Source: Salinimicrobium soli
Lineage (GTDB): Bacteria; Bacteroidota; Bacteroidia; Flavobacteriales; Flavobacteriaceae
Assembly: GCF_048323655.1 (NCBI RefSeq)
Contig: NZ_JBLUWW010000003.1
Location: 744,001 to 808,000, forward strand
Reading direction: 5' to 3'
Length of the DNA: 64,000 nt
Part shown: positions 42,327-51,973 of the stretch, in pieces
Layout of the letters: the number at the start of each line of letters is the position of its first letter
Position numbering within the stretch: position 1 is the stretch's first letter
Notes under the pieces: generated by a model
What the model saw: the letters and a program-made list of their open reading frames with translations, nothing else
What the model was told of the DNA's origin: nothing
Database searches by the model: none
Made by a program: the position numbers and the translations under genes

Positions 42327-43073
42327 ATGCAATATGCCATCTGTAACCTGGGCATTGTTCCACTAAGGTTAGAACCTTCAGATACCAGCGAAATGCTGAG
42401 CCAGGTGCTCTATGGAGAGTACTTCAAGATCCTTGAAGAAAGAGGAAAATGGTCCCGTATCAGGACCGCTTTTGATGGGGTCGAAGCCTGGATTGACAAT
42501 AAGCAGTATCAAAAGGTTACTGAAGAACATTATCAATCAGCGGAAATCTCAGAGGGACCATTATCTGGTGACCTTGTTGATTTTGTGGATACCGGGAATC
42601 AATTGCTGCCTGTGCCATTGGGTTCTGAATTGCACGGACTTGAATTGTTGCAACACAACTTTTCGGGTAACAGAATGCAGGGAAAAAGAGATAAACCAAA
42701 GCTTATTGAAACGGCTTTCCTTTACCTAAACGCTCCCTTTATGTGGGGCGGAAAAACGCCTTTTGGAATTGACTCCAGCGGATTCACCCAGATGGTCTAT
42801 AAACTCAATGGATATAAACTTTCCCGTAATGCGGCTGATCAGGCGAAGCAAGGAGAGTCCCTTAGTTTCATTGAAGAAAGTGAACCCGGAGATCTTGCAT
42901 TTTTTGATAATAAAGAAGGAGTGATCACTCATGTAGGCATTATCATGAATGATAATTACATCATTCATTCTGATGGCAGGGTGCGGCTGGACCGCATAGA
43001 TCATTCGGGCATTTATAATGCCGAAATGCGACGACATACGCATCAACTCAGGGTGATAAAAAAGATCATATAA
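42327..43073 (+). CDS. NlpC/P60-type (C40) protein with Ser at the catalytic position
   Basis: A 248-residue protein with N-terminal SH3-like domain(s) (residues about 1-110) and a C-terminal NlpC/P60 domain (about 125-248). The active-site stretch is normally F-G-x-D-C-S-G-F; here it reads FGIDSSGFTQ, with Ser150 encoded by TCC (42774-42776). The other residues are present: His202 in THVGI and His214 in YIIHSDG. If real, the protein would have little or no peptidase activity and might act as a wall-binding or regulatory protein. No signal peptide is visible, so the location is uncertain. Confidence 0.85.
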   Translation: MQYAICNLGIVPLRLEPSDTSEMLSQVLYGEYFKILEERGKWSRIRTAFDGVEAWIDNKQYQKVTEEHYQSAEISEGPLSGDLVDFVDTGNQLLPVPLGSELHGLELLQHNFSGNRMQGKRDKPKLIETAFLYLNAPFMWGGKTPFGIDSSGFTQMVYKLNGYKLSRNAADQAKQGESLSFIEESEPGDLAFFDNKEGVITHVGIIMNDNYIIHSDGRVRLDRIDHSGIYNAEMRRHTHQLRVIKKII

Positions 43074-43075
43074 AC

Positions 43076-43104
43076 AAAAAACCCGCTTCACAGCGGGTTT
43101 TTTT
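43076..43104. terminator. bidirectional terminator
   Basis: AAAAACCCGC (43077-43086) / GCGGGTTTTT (43093-43102) with a TTCACA loop, between the NlpC/P60 gene and the convergent TPR gene. Confidence 0.85.
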
Positions 43105-43124
43105 ATTTCAGGTAATCCTGCAAA

Positions 43125-44396
43125 TTAGTTTTGGTTTGCTCTGGCAGCTTCCATTTCAGCAATTTTAGCTTTCATTTCTTCAGCCTTTTTAGGCTCTTCG
43201 ATCTGATAGTAAATGTTCATGATGGTTCTGGCAGCTTCTATATTATTTGGATTGATCTCCAATACTTTTTGTAGGTGTGGAAGTGCTTCTCTATAAAGAC
43301 CCTGACGTTCCTTGGCTAGTGCATTATACTTCTTAGTATCTTCCTTGCTCATACCAAGACTGTTCATTTCCTCAACTATTGGAGCCTCTCTTGAAAGAAT
43401 TACGTATGCCATGTTTATACGGGCATTATTCATATTTGGATCCAATTCAATAGCCTTATTGTAGTACTCCATTGCACGGTCCTTTTCTCCCATTTCGGCA
43501 GAACTTACTCCCAGGTTGTAATATAGAACCGCATCATTTGGATTCTGAGCTACGATCTCCTCCATGATTTCACGGTATTTTTTCATGTCGCCCATACGGT
43601 AGTACATATCAGCTTCAATCTGCATAAGACCGGCATCATTTGGATTTTCCTTTTTGGCATCTTCCATTGCACTTACAGCCTTTTCGTTATCACCTTGTTG
43701 AATGTAGATCAATGCAACATTCTTAGCGATCTCTGCTCTTTTAGACTCAGACGACCTTTCCTGCGGATTCATATACTCTCCGGACTTCACGAAAAGATCT
43801 CTTTGTTCTTTAGAAGCCATTTGCTCTTCTTCCCCTGTAGCCTTGTTCACTGCAGTGTATTGTGTCTCAATACCTGTAAAACCAAGGTCTTTCAACTGCT
43901 GATAATAATCAAGAGCAGTTTTATAATCTTTAGCATTTACAGAATTTGAAGCAGCATAATAAAGGTACATGGTATCCTTAGTATTCAGTTGATATCCCAT
44001 GTAAAGCTTGTCTGCGGCCTCAGCATACTTTTGAGCATTTTGATCGGCGATAGCAGCAGTGACCAGAGCGTTACTGGCAGCAGTAATTCCGTCAGCAGCA
44101 TTTTCATGCCCAAGTTCTTTTGCTTTTTTGAATGCTTCTACAGCAGCTGTAAGATCAGCCGGAGCAACGTTTTGACCGGTACCTACCAGGGCATATCCTT
44201 TGTAAAGGTAAAATTCTGCTTGCAGTTCTTTATCAGCTCCTGCAATTTCAGCTTCTGCTTGTTGTATGTACTTTCGAGCCTCCTGGAATTCACCTTTTTC
44301 CACGGCTTTTTCGGCACGTCGAATTTCTTTTTTCTGGGCGAACGCTACGACAGTAAGCATCATTAAAACTGCCGTTAAGAATCTATTTTTCATCAT
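43125..44396 (-). CDS. exported TPR-repeat protein
   Basis: A 423-residue protein with signal peptide MMKNRFLTAVLMMLTVVAFAQ. TPR units are evident: AEKAVEKGEFQEARKYIQQA, AYKTALDYYQQLKDLGF-like, VALIYIQQGDNEKAVSAMEDA, ADMYYRMGDMKKYREIMEEI, LYYNLGVSSAEMGEKDRAME, YNKAIELDPN, and others. The repeats are protein-protein interaction scaffolds. Periplasmic. It starts 19 bp after the gyrA stop in the same direction, so it may be partly transcribed with gyrA. Confidence 0.87.
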   Translation of the reverse strand: MMKNRFLTAVLMMLTVVAFAQKKEIRRAEKAVEKGEFQEARKYIQQAEAEIAGADKELQAEFYLYKGYALVGTGQNVAPADLTAAVEAFKKAKELGHENAADGITAASNALVTAAIADQNAQKYAEAADKLYMGYQLNTKDTMYLYYAASNSVNAKDYKTALDYYQQLKDLGFTGIETQYTAVNKATGEEEQMASKEQRDLFVKSGEYMNPQERSSESKRAEIAKNVALIYIQQGDNEKAVSAMEDAKKENPNDAGLMQIEADMYYRMGDMKKYREIMEEIVAQNPNDAVLYYNLGVSSAEMGEKDRAMEYYNKAIELDPNMNNARINMAYVILSREAPIVEEMNSLGMSKEDTKKYNALAKERQGLYREALPHLQKVLEINPNNIEAARTIMNIYYQIEEPKKAEEMKAKIAEMEAARANQN

Positions 44397-44415
44397 TTAG
44401 GGTTTTGTGTTAAAG

Positions 44416-46971
44416 TTATTCGTCACTGTTATTTGCAATTGTTGTGCCATCTTCAGTTCCGTCCCTCATATCAAGGCCTTCCTTGTCTGCAACCTCTTCC
44501 ACATCTTCCTCTTCATTCATTACTTTTGCCACTGCGGCAATCGAATCATTCCCCTTAAGGTTGATCAATTTTACTCCTTGTGTAGCACGGCCCATAACTC
44601 TAAGGCTGTCTACTGAAGTTCGGATCGCGATACCCGATTTATTGATGATCATAAGGTCATCAAGATCAGTTACGCTTTTGATAGCCACAAGGCTACCAGT
44701 CTTTGGAGTGATGGAAATGGTCTTCACACCTTTTCCTCCACGGTTGGTGACCCTGTAAATTGGTTCTCCATCTTCCGGATCGTCAATGTAGGTACGTTTT
44801 CCGTATCCATTTTCAGAAACCACAAGAACGGTTTCCTCCTTCGGATTCTGGATCGCTATCATTCCTACTACTTCATCGTTGTCATCTGCAAGGGTAATAC
44901 CTCTCACCCCGGATGCATTTCTTCCCATTGGTCTGGTCTTGCTCTCCTCAAATCGGATAGCCTTACCACTCTTCACTGCCAGCATAACCTGGCTTTCACC
45001 GTTGGTCAATTTTGCTTCAAGTAGCTCATCTCCTTCCCTGATGGTGATCGCATTGATACCATTGGTACGTGGTCGTGAATACTGCTCCAGCGGAGTCTTT
45101 TTAACCTGTCCTTTCTTAGTAGCCATGATCACATAATGGCTGTTGATGTATTCTTCATCTTTAAGATCCTGAGTACAGATAAATGCTTTCAGCTTATCAT
45201 CCGGCTCGAGGTTGATCAGGTTTTGTATCGCTCTTCCTTTTGAAGTTCTGCTTCCTTCAGGGATCTCATAGACCCTCATCCAGAAACACTTACCTTTTTC
45301 GGTAAAGAAGAGCATGTATTGGTGGTTGGTTCCAATGAACAGGTTCTCAAGGAAATCTTCATTCCTTGTAATAGAAGCCTTTTGTCCAACTCCACCTCTG
45401 TTTTGTGTCTTATATTCTGTAAGTGATGTCCTTTTAATATAACCCGCGTGAGAAATGGTTATCACTACCTGCTCATCAGGGATCATATCTTCCATGCTAA
45501 GATCACCTCCGGAATATTCTATAGTAGATCTTCTTTCATCACCATACTTCTCCTTCACCTCCAGCATCTCATCTTTAATGACCTCCATTCTGCGTTCTTT
45601 TCTCGCGAGGATGTCTTTAAGATCTTCAATGGTCTTCATTAGTTCTTCGTACTCAGCTCTCAACTTATCCTGTTCCAGACCGGTAAGTTGTCTCAATCGC
45701 ATCTCTACGATCGCCTTGGCCTGTACTTCTGAAAGTTCAAAACGCGCGATCAGCTTTTCCCTTGCCTCATCAGCATTGCTGGACGCCCTGATCAATGCAA
45801 TTACTTCATCAATATTATCAGAAGCTATGATAAGCCCTTCAAGAATGTGTGCTCTTTCTTCAGCTTTTCGAAGTTCATATTCAGTTCTTCTCACCACCAC
45901 TTCATGCCTGTGTTCCACGAAGTATTGGATCATATCCTTCAGGTTCAGCATTTGAGGTCGGCCTTTTACAAGGGCGATATTGTTAACGCTGAAAGAGTTC
46001 TGCAAAGAAGTGTGCTTGTAAAGGGTATTAAGGACAATATTTGGGATCGCATCTCTCTTAAGAATGTAAACGATCCTCATTCCGTTACGGTCAGACTCGT
46101 CACGGATGAGAGATATCCCTTCTATCTTCTTGTCATTCACCAGGTCAGCCGTCTTTTTGATCATTTCAGCTTTGTTCACCTGGTAAGGTATTTCAGTAAC
46201 TATAATAGCTTCTCTTCCGTTGACTTCTTCGGTATGAGCTTTAGCACGAAGAACTACTCTTCCACGTCCTGTTTTGAATGCTTCGCGCACCCCGTCATAT
46301 CCGTAGATAATTCCGCCGGTAGGAAAATCAGGAGCTTTTACATGCTCTATAAGTTCATCAATTTCAACATCGGGATTATCGATATAGGCCACTACTCCGT
46401 CCACCACTTCAGCAAGGTTGTGTGGCGGCATATTGGTAGCCATACCAACAGCAATACCACTCGCCCCGTTCACCAAAAGGTTCGGGATACGGGTAGGTAA
46501 AACTACCGGTTCGTGAAGGGTATCGTCAAAGTTTAATTGGGTATCAACTGTTTCTTTATCAATATCTGCGAGCATATCCTCACTGATCTTGCGCATTCTG
46601 GCCTCGGTATAACGCATTGCTGCAGGGCTGTCACCGTCAATAGATCCAAAGTTACCCTGGCCGTCGACCAACATATAGCGTAAACTCCATTCCTGGGCCA
46701 TACGCACCATAGTGTCATAGACTGAAGAGTCACCGTGCGGGTGAAACTTACCTAACACTTCCCCAACTATTCTCGCTGATTTTTTATGAGCCCTGTTAGA
46801 AAGAACACCAAGCTCGTACATTCCATATAAAACCCTTCTGTGCACAGGTTTCAATCCGTCCCGCACATCTGGCAGTGCACGTGACACAATGACCGACATT
46901 GAATAATCAATGTAAGCCGACTTCATTTCATCTTCAATATTGATAGGAATTAACTTTTCTCCTTCAGCCAT
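44416..46971 (-). CDS. gyrA: DNA gyrase subunit A
   Basis: An 851-residue topoisomerase II A subunit. The active-site Tyr is Y121 in AAMRYTEARM. The quinolone-resistance region HPHGDSSVYDTMVR keeps Ser at the E. coli Ser83 position and Asp at the Asp87 position, i.e. the susceptible type. The C-terminal domain has the repeated blades (VMLAVKSGKAIRFEE, TVLVVSENGYGKRT and so on), and the GyrA-box reads QNRGGVGQ rather than the E. coli QRRGGKG. Introduces negative supercoils with GyrB, which is elsewhere. Divergent from clpC. Confidence 0.96.
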   Translation of the reverse strand: MAEGEKLIPINIEDEMKSAYIDYSMSVIVSRALPDVRDGLKPVHRRVLYGMYELGVLSNRAHKKSARIVGEVLGKFHPHGDSSVYDTMVRMAQEWSLRYMLVDGQGNFGSIDGDSPAAMRYTEARMRKISEDMLADIDKETVDTQLNFDDTLHEPVVLPTRIPNLLVNGASGIAVGMATNMPPHNLAEVVDGVVAYIDNPDVEIDELIEHVKAPDFPTGGIIYGYDGVREAFKTGRGRVVLRAKAHTEEVNGREAIIVTEIPYQVNKAEMIKKTADLVNDKKIEGISLIRDESDRNGMRIVYILKRDAIPNIVLNTLYKHTSLQNSFSVNNIALVKGRPQMLNLKDMIQYFVEHRHEVVVRRTEYELRKAEERAHILEGLIIASDNIDEVIALIRASSNADEAREKLIARFELSEVQAKAIVEMRLRQLTGLEQDKLRAEYEELMKTIEDLKDILARKERRMEVIKDEMLEVKEKYGDERRSTIEYSGGDLSMEDMIPDEQVVITISHAGYIKRTSLTEYKTQNRGGVGQKASITRNEDFLENLFIGTNHQYMLFFTEKGKCFWMRVYEIPEGSRTSKGRAIQNLINLEPDDKLKAFICTQDLKDEEYINSHYVIMATKKGQVKKTPLEQYSRPRTNGINAITIREGDELLEAKLTNGESQVMLAVKSGKAIRFEESKTRPMGRNASGVRGITLADDNDEVVGMIAIQNPKEETVLVVSENGYGKRTYIDDPEDGEPIYRVTNRGGKGVKTISITPKTGSLVAIKSVTDLDDLMIINKSGIAIRTSVDSLRVMGRATQGVKLINLKGNDSIAAVAKVMNEEEDVEEVADKEGLDMRDGTEDGTTIANNSDE

Positions 46972-47212
46972 AAATTCACATATTTTGGTTCAAAAAACTA
47001 ACGTGCCAATTTACGCATTTTTGGGAACCCAAAGGCTATATTCATTGAGGTTTTCTTGTATTTTATTAACAAATTTTTAGTTGTCGTTCGTTAATAAGTT
47101 CATTACATTCTTCTTTGATATTAGGAAGCAAATTTGTCAATTAGCTATAACTCAGAATCAGGTATGGTTTTTGAAACTTGAGTTACAAATAATCAGAGAG
47201 AAAGGAAAAAAC

Positions 47213-49762
47213 ATGGATGATAATTTTTCACCACGAGTAAAAGATGTGATCGCCTACAGCAAGGAGGAAGCCTTGCGTTTGGGCCATGACTTTATAGGTA
47301 CAGAGCACCTCATGTTGGGGCTGCTTAGAGATGGTGATGGAAAAGCGATTAATATATTAAATGCACTGGATGTTGACCTTACCCATTTAAGAAGAAAGGT
47401 AGAGATCCTAAGCCCTGCTAACCCTGCGATAAGTGTTGAATCTAATGAGAAGCGAAATCTTCATTTGACACGCCAGGCAGAAAGGGCTCTCAAAACCACT
47501 TTTTTGGAGGCTAAATTATTCCAGAGCACTTCGATTAATACTGCCCACCTGCTATTGTGCATTTTACGGAATGAAAACGACCCTACTACGAAACTTCTCA
47601 ATAAATTGAAGGTGGATTACGATGGGGTTAAAGACCAGTTTAAATATATGATAACAAACGATGACGACTATATAGAGTCTCCTTCGGCCGAGTCTTTTTC
47701 GGATGAAGATGCTACTTCAGACGATTCCGGAAAAAGCAATCCTTTTGCGGGAAGTCCGAGTAAGACCAACAAGAAATCGAAGACTCCCGTTTTGGATAAC
47801 TTCGGAAGGGATCTTACTGCCCTGGCAGAGCTTGATAAACTGGACCCTGTTGTGGGTCGGGAGAAAGAGATCGAAAGGGTATCCCAGATCTTAAGCCGAA
47901 GAAAGAAAAACAACCCGCTCCTCATTGGAGAACCCGGAGTTGGTAAGTCGGCAATTGCTGAAGGTCTTGCTTTACGTATTGTAAAAAGAAAAGTCTCACG
48001 TATCCTTTTTGACAAGCGGGTGGTCACTCTTGACCTTGCCAGCCTTGTTGCCGGTACCAAATACCGTGGTCAATTCGAGGAACGAATGAAAGCAGTAATG
48101 AACGAACTTGAAAAGAATGATGATATCATCCTTTTCATTGATGAGATCCATACTATTGTTGGTGCCGGTGGCGCTACAGGTAGCCTGGATGCCAGCAACA
48201 TGTTCAAACCTGCACTTGCAAGAGGCGAGATACAATGTATCGGTGCCACAACTCTTGACGAGTACAGACAGTATATTGAGAAGGATGGAGCTCTGGAAAG
48301 ACGTTTCCAAAAAGTTATCGTAGAACCAACTACGGTAGAGGAAACTATTCAGATCCTTAATAATATTAAGGACAAGTATGAAGAGCACCACAATGTGACT
48401 TATACAGACGAAGCTATTCTGGCCTGTGTAAAACTCACTAACAGGTATATGACAGACCGTTTCCTTCCGGACAAAGCGATCGATGCTTTAGATGAAGCTG
48501 GTTCAAGAGTGCACATCACAAATATTGATGTTCCAAAACAGATCCTGGAATTGGAGCGCAAGCTGGAAGAAGTAAGAGAGAACAAGAATTCCGTGGTTAA
48601 AAAGCAGAAATATGAAGAAGCTGCAAAACTGCGTGATGACGAAAAGAATATAGAGAAAGAACTCGCTAAAGCTCAGGCCAAGTGGGAAGAAGAATCTAAA
48701 ATGCACCGGGAAATAGTTTCTGAAGATAACGTAGCAGATGTTGTTTCCATGATGACAGGAATTCCTGTAAACAGGATCGCCCAGACTGAGATCAACAAAC
48801 TGGCTCTTCTGCCGGAATTGATCAAAGGCAAAGTAATTGGTCAGGACGAAGCGGTTGGAAAAGTGGTAAAAGCTATTCAGCGTAACCGCGCCGGACTTAA
48901 AGATCCGAACAAGCCAATTGGTTCATTTATCTTCCTTGGTCAAACCGGGGTTGGTAAAACTCAGTTAGCGAAGATCCTTTCCAGAGAATTGTTCGACAAT
49001 GAAGATGCGTTGATACGTATCGACATGAGTGAATACATGGAAAAATTCGCGGTAAGCCGATTAATTGGTGCACCTCCGGGATACGTAGGTTATGAAGAAG
49101 GAGGTCAATTAACTGAGAAAGTAAGACGTAAACCTTACGCAGTGATCCTGCTGGACGAGGTAGAGAAAGCCCACCCTGATGTATTCAACATGCTGTTGCA
49201 GGTACTGGATGACGGTTACCTCACTGACAGCCTTGGTAGAAAGATCGACTTTAGAAATACGATCATTATAATGACCTCGAATATTGGGGCCAGAAAACTG
49301 AAAGATTTTGGACAGGGAGTAGGTTTTGGAACCGCTGCCAAGAAGTCTCAGGTTGATGAGAACGCACGTAGTGTTATTGAAAATGCTCTTAAAAAGGCAT
49401 TTGCTCCCGAGTTCCTTAACCGGGTAGATGACGTGGTGATCTTTAACCCTCTAGAACAAGAGGACATTTATAAGATCATTGATATTGAGCTTGAAAAACT
49501 ATTCGGAAGAATTGGCGCTCTTGGTTACGACTTGAAACTGACCAAAAAAGCCAAGGATTTCATTGCCGAAAAAGGTTTCGACAAGCAATACGGTGCAAGA
49601 CCATTGAACAGAGCTATTCAGAAGTATATTGAAGATGCCCTGGCCGAAGAGATCATTTCTTCACACATTTCTGAAGGAGACAAGATCTTTATGGACCTTG
49701 ACGAAAAGAAAAATGAGCTGACCATTAAAGTGGAAAAAGCTAAAAAAGAAACCAACTCTTAG
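47213..49762 (+). CDS. clpC: ATP-dependent Clp protease ATP-binding subunit ClpC
   Basis: An 849-residue Hsp100 protein from ATG 47213 (MDDNFSPRVKDV); the open frame reaches back to 47081 but starts with TTG and the extra residues are not family-like. Domains in order: N repeat (FIGTEHLMLGLL..., HLLLCILRN), linker, AAA-1 with GEPGVGKS (Walker A), a UVR-type middle domain (EAAKLRDDEKNIEKE), AAA-2 with GQTGVGKT and GAPPGYVG, and the VGFGT loop that binds ClpP. It unfolds proteins for degradation. Divergent from gyrA; the 240-bp gap 46972-47212 holds both promoters, with no further gene. Confidence 0.96.
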   Translation: MDDNFSPRVKDVIAYSKEEALRLGHDFIGTEHLMLGLLRDGDGKAINILNALDVDLTHLRRKVEILSPANPAISVESNEKRNLHLTRQAERALKTTFLEAKLFQSTSINTAHLLLCILRNENDPTTKLLNKLKVDYDGVKDQFKYMITNDDDYIESPSAESFSDEDATSDDSGKSNPFAGSPSKTNKKSKTPVLDNFGRDLTALAELDKLDPVVGREKEIERVSQILSRRKKNNPLLIGEPGVGKSAIAEGLALRIVKRKVSRILFDKRVVTLDLASLVAGTKYRGQFEERMKAVMNELEKNDDIILFIDEIHTIVGAGGATGSLDASNMFKPALARGEIQCIGATTLDEYRQYIEKDGALERRFQKVIVEPTTVEETIQILNNIKDKYEEHHNVTYTDEAILACVKLTNRYMTDRFLPDKAIDALDEAGSRVHITNIDVPKQILELERKLEEVRENKNSVVKKQKYEEAAKLRDDEKNIEKELAKAQAKWEEESKMHREIVSEDNVADVVSMMTGIPVNRIAQTEINKLALLPELIKGKVIGQDEAVGKVVKAIQRNRAGLKDPNKPIGSFIFLGQTGVGKTQLAKILSRELFDNEDALIRIDMSEYMEKFAVSRLIGAPPGYVGYEEGGQLTEKVRRKPYAVILLDEVEKAHPDVFNMLLQVLDDGYLTDSLGRKIDFRNTIIIMTSNIGARKLKDFGQGVGFGTAAKKSQVDENARSVIENALKKAFAPEFLNRVDDVVIFNPLEQEDIYKIIDIELEKLFGRIGALGYDLKLTKKAKDFIAEKGFDKQYGARPLNRAIQKYIEDALAEEIISSHISEGDKIFMDLDEKKNELTIKVEKAKKETNS

Positions 49763-49786
49763 TTGTACGTAGTTGAGTTTTAATTT

Positions 49787-49820
49787 TTGAAGCCTGTGAA
49801 TTTTCACAGGCTTCTTTTTT
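49787..49820. terminator. bidirectional terminator between clpC and hisIE
   Basis: GAAGCCTGTGAA (49789-49800) / TTCACAGGCTTC (49803-49814), a perfect 12-bp stem with a T run on each side. Separates clpC from the convergent his operon. Confidence 0.9.
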
Positions 49821-50416
49821 TAATGCCTTCCCTTTAAAACATCAACTACATCCTGCAGCTCATATCCTTTTGCTTTCAGCAGGATCAGGTAATGAAATAA
49901 AAGATCGGCGCTTTCATTCAGGAACAGCTCTTCGTTGTCATCTTTGGCTTCGATAACCGTTTCCACCGCCTCCTCACCTACTTTCTGCGCGATCTTATTG
50001 ATCCCGCTTCGAAAAAGGGAAGCAACATAACTTTTCTCATTCTCCGGATTGTCTCTGCGATCAGTGATGATCTTTTCCAGTTCGGATAAAAATCCGAATT
50101 GCTGTGTATTCTCTTCTCCCCAACAGGTATCTGTTCCTTTGTGGCAGGTTGGGCCGTCAGGTCTTGCGAGAATAAGCAACGTATCCTTGTCACAATCTAC
50201 TTTAATATCCACCACGTTTAAAAAGTTACCACTCTCCTCCCCTTTGGTCCAAAGTCTTTTTTTACTGCGGCTGAAAAATGTCACTTTTTGAAGCTCTTTG
50301 GTTTTAGCCAGTGCATCGTCATTCATATAACCTAACATTAGTACATTTTTGGTTTCCGAATCCTGTACAATTGCGGGCACAAGTCCGTCTCTATCTTTAT
50401 TGAAATCTATTTTCAT
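49820..50416 (-). CDS. hisIE: bifunctional phosphoribosyl-AMP cyclohydrolase / phosphoribosyl-ATP pyrophosphatase
   Basis: A 198-residue fused enzyme for steps 2 and 3 of histidine synthesis. The N-terminal HisI part has VDIKVDCDKDT (Mg/Zn Asp and Cys) and the zinc motif CHKGTDTCWG. The C-terminal HisE part (about residues 105-198) has ITDRRDNPENEKSYVASL, GEEAVETVIEAKDDN and ESADLLFHYLILL. It is the last gene of the operon and its stop adjoins the clpC terminator. Confidence 0.95.
   Translation of the reverse strand: MKIDFNKDRDGLVPAIVQDSETKNVLMLGYMNDDALAKTKELQKVTFFSRSKKRLWTKGEESGNFLNVVDIKVDCDKDTLLILARPDGPTCHKGTDTCWGEENTQQFGFLSELEKIITDRRDNPENEKSYVASLFRSGINKIAQKVGEEAVETVIEAKDDNEELFLNESADLLFHYLILLKAKGYELQDVVDVLKGRH
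50274..50291. repeat. dyad motif copy in hisIE
   Basis: AAAAATGTCACTTTTTGA, in coding sequence of hisIE (encoding part of KVTFFSR on the minus strand). Confidence 0.5.
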
Positions 50417-50445
50417 TTCTCTATTTTCTATATTCTTTGTTCTAC

Positions 50446-51201
50446 CTAAAGTCTAACCTCAATACCTTTTTTCCTCATTTCTTTCTTCAGATCTTTGATC
50501 TCTATTTCCCTGAAATGAAAAACACTGGCGGCCAAAGCTGCATCTGCATCTCCTTCAGTAAAAGCATCGCAAAAGTGCTGTATATCACCAGCACCTCCCG
50601 AGGCAATTACCGGGATACTGAGTTCTGAAGAAAGTCTTTTCAGTGCTTCATTAGCAAAGCCTTTTTTAGTGCCATCGTGATCCATGGAGGTAAAAAGGAT
50701 CTCTCCTGCACCTCGCTCTTCCACCTCTTTTGCCCATTCAAAAAGGTCAATTTCAGTAGGAACTTTTCCGCCCACGAGGTACACGAGCCATTTCCCGTTA
50801 ATCTGTTTAGCATCAATGGCCACGACAATGCACTGCCGACCAAACTTAGCTGCCAATTGATTGATAAGGTCGGGATTCTTCACTGCGGAAGAATTCACAG
50901 CAACCTTGTCAGCCCCATTCTGAAGCAGCACATCTACATCTTCAACAGAAGAAATCCCCCCGCCTACAGTAAACGGAATATTCACCGTGGCAGCCACTTT
51001 TCTTACCAGTTCTGCCAGGGTCTTTCTTTTTTCCTCTGTAGCCGAAATATCCAGGAACACCAGTTCATCTGCACCCGATCTCGAGTAGATCTGCGCCAGC
51101 TCCACCGGATCTCCTGCATCCCGGAGGGCTATGAAATTTACCCCTTTTACGGTACGTCCATCCTTGATATCAAGACAAGGAATAATTCTTTTTGTCAGCA
51201 T
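50446..51201 (-). CDS. hisF: imidazole glycerol phosphate synthase, cyclase subunit
   Basis: A 251-residue TIM barrel. Catalytic Asp in CLDIKDGRTVKG (position 11 region) and in VVAIDAKQ (130 region), and phosphate loops GGGISSVED and ASGGAGDI are present. With HisH it forms imidazole glycerol phosphate and AICAR. Lies 29 bp before hisIE and 5 bp after hisA. Confidence 0.96.
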   Translation of the reverse strand: MLTKRIIPCLDIKDGRTVKGVNFIALRDAGDPVELAQIYSRSGADELVFLDISATEEKRKTLAELVRKVAATVNIPFTVGGGISSVEDVDVLLQNGADKVAVNSSAVKNPDLINQLAAKFGRQCIVVAIDAKQINGKWLVYLVGGKVPTEIDLFEWAKEVEERGAGEILFTSMDHDGTKKGFANEALKRLSSELSIPVIASGGAGDIQHFCDAFTEGDADAALAASVFHFREIEIKDLKKEMRKKGIEVRL

Positions 51202-51206
51202 TTCTT

Positions 51207-51956
51207 CTAAATGTTTATTTCTTGTGATCCTCCATTTTCCAGGATAAATTTCTCCAGCTGTTTTAAACTGATCTTTCCTTCGTAGATCGCTTTTCCAATA
51301 ATCGCTCCTTCACAACCAACTTCACGGAGGTATGGAAGATCATCGAAAGTAGCCACCCCTCCGGAGGCAATTAGTTTCAATCCAGGATTCTCTTCCAGGA
51401 TTTCCCTGTACAGATCAATTGAAGGACCAGTCAGCATTCCATCTTTAGAAATATCAGTACAGATAACATATTTGACTCCCTTTGCTGAATACTGCTGAAT
51501 AAAAGGTAAAAGATCTTCTCCCGATTCTTCAGTCCAGCCACTGACTGCTATCTTCTTGTTTTTGGCATCGGCCCCTAAAATGATCTTTTCATTTCCAAAT
51601 TTTTCCAGCCAGGAGAAAAAGACTTCCGGTTGTTTTACCGCAATGCTTCCCCCGGTGATCTGCCTGGCTCCAGATTCAAAAGCGATTCTAAGATCCTCAT
51701 CAGACTTTAATCCACCCCCAAAATCGATCTTAAGATCAGTACCCGAAGCGATCTTCTCAAGAACTTTGTGATTGACAATATGCTTTGATTTTGCTCCGTC
51801 AAGATCGACCAGGTGCAGGTATTTTATCCCATGATCTGCAAATTCTTTCGCAACCTCTAAAGGGTTCTCATTGTAAATTTTACTTGTGCTGTAATCTCCC
51901 TGGGAAAGCCTTACGCACTTCCCGTCGATAATATCTATTGCTGGAATGATTCTCAT
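51207..51956 (-). CDS. hisA: phosphoribosyl-formimino-AICAR ribotide isomerase
   Basis: A 249-residue TIM barrel. AIDIIDGKCVRLSQGDY (catalytic Asp) and CTDISKDGMLTGP (second Asp), with phosphate loops at LIASGGVA and GGGLKSDEDL. Performs the isomerisation (Amadori) step, number 4. Lies 5 bp upstream of hisF. A 53-bp gap to hisH contains a REP-like repeat. Confidence 0.95.
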   Translation of the reverse strand: MRIIPAIDIIDGKCVRLSQGDYSTSKIYNENPLEVAKEFADHGIKYLHLVDLDGAKSKHIVNHKVLEKIASGTDLKIDFGGGLKSDEDLRIAFESGARQITGGSIAVKQPEVFFSWLEKFGNEKIILGADAKNKKIAVSGWTEESGEDLLPFIQQYSAKGVKYVICTDISKDGMLTGPSIDLYREILEENPGLKLIASGGVATFDDLPYLREVGCEGAIIGKAIYEGKISLKQLEKFILENGGSQEINI

Positions 51957-51973
51957 TCTTTTTTGTTTTAATT

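Noticed and set aside
45455..45955. 166-residue frame on the plus strand
   Set aside because: Fully inside gyrA on the opposite strand, rich in Ser and without any recognisable feature; a shadow of gyrA codon use.
47081..47212. 44-residue N-terminal extension of clpC
   Set aside because: Starts at TTG in the divergent promoter region, has unrelated residues, and ClpC normally starts at MDDNFS.
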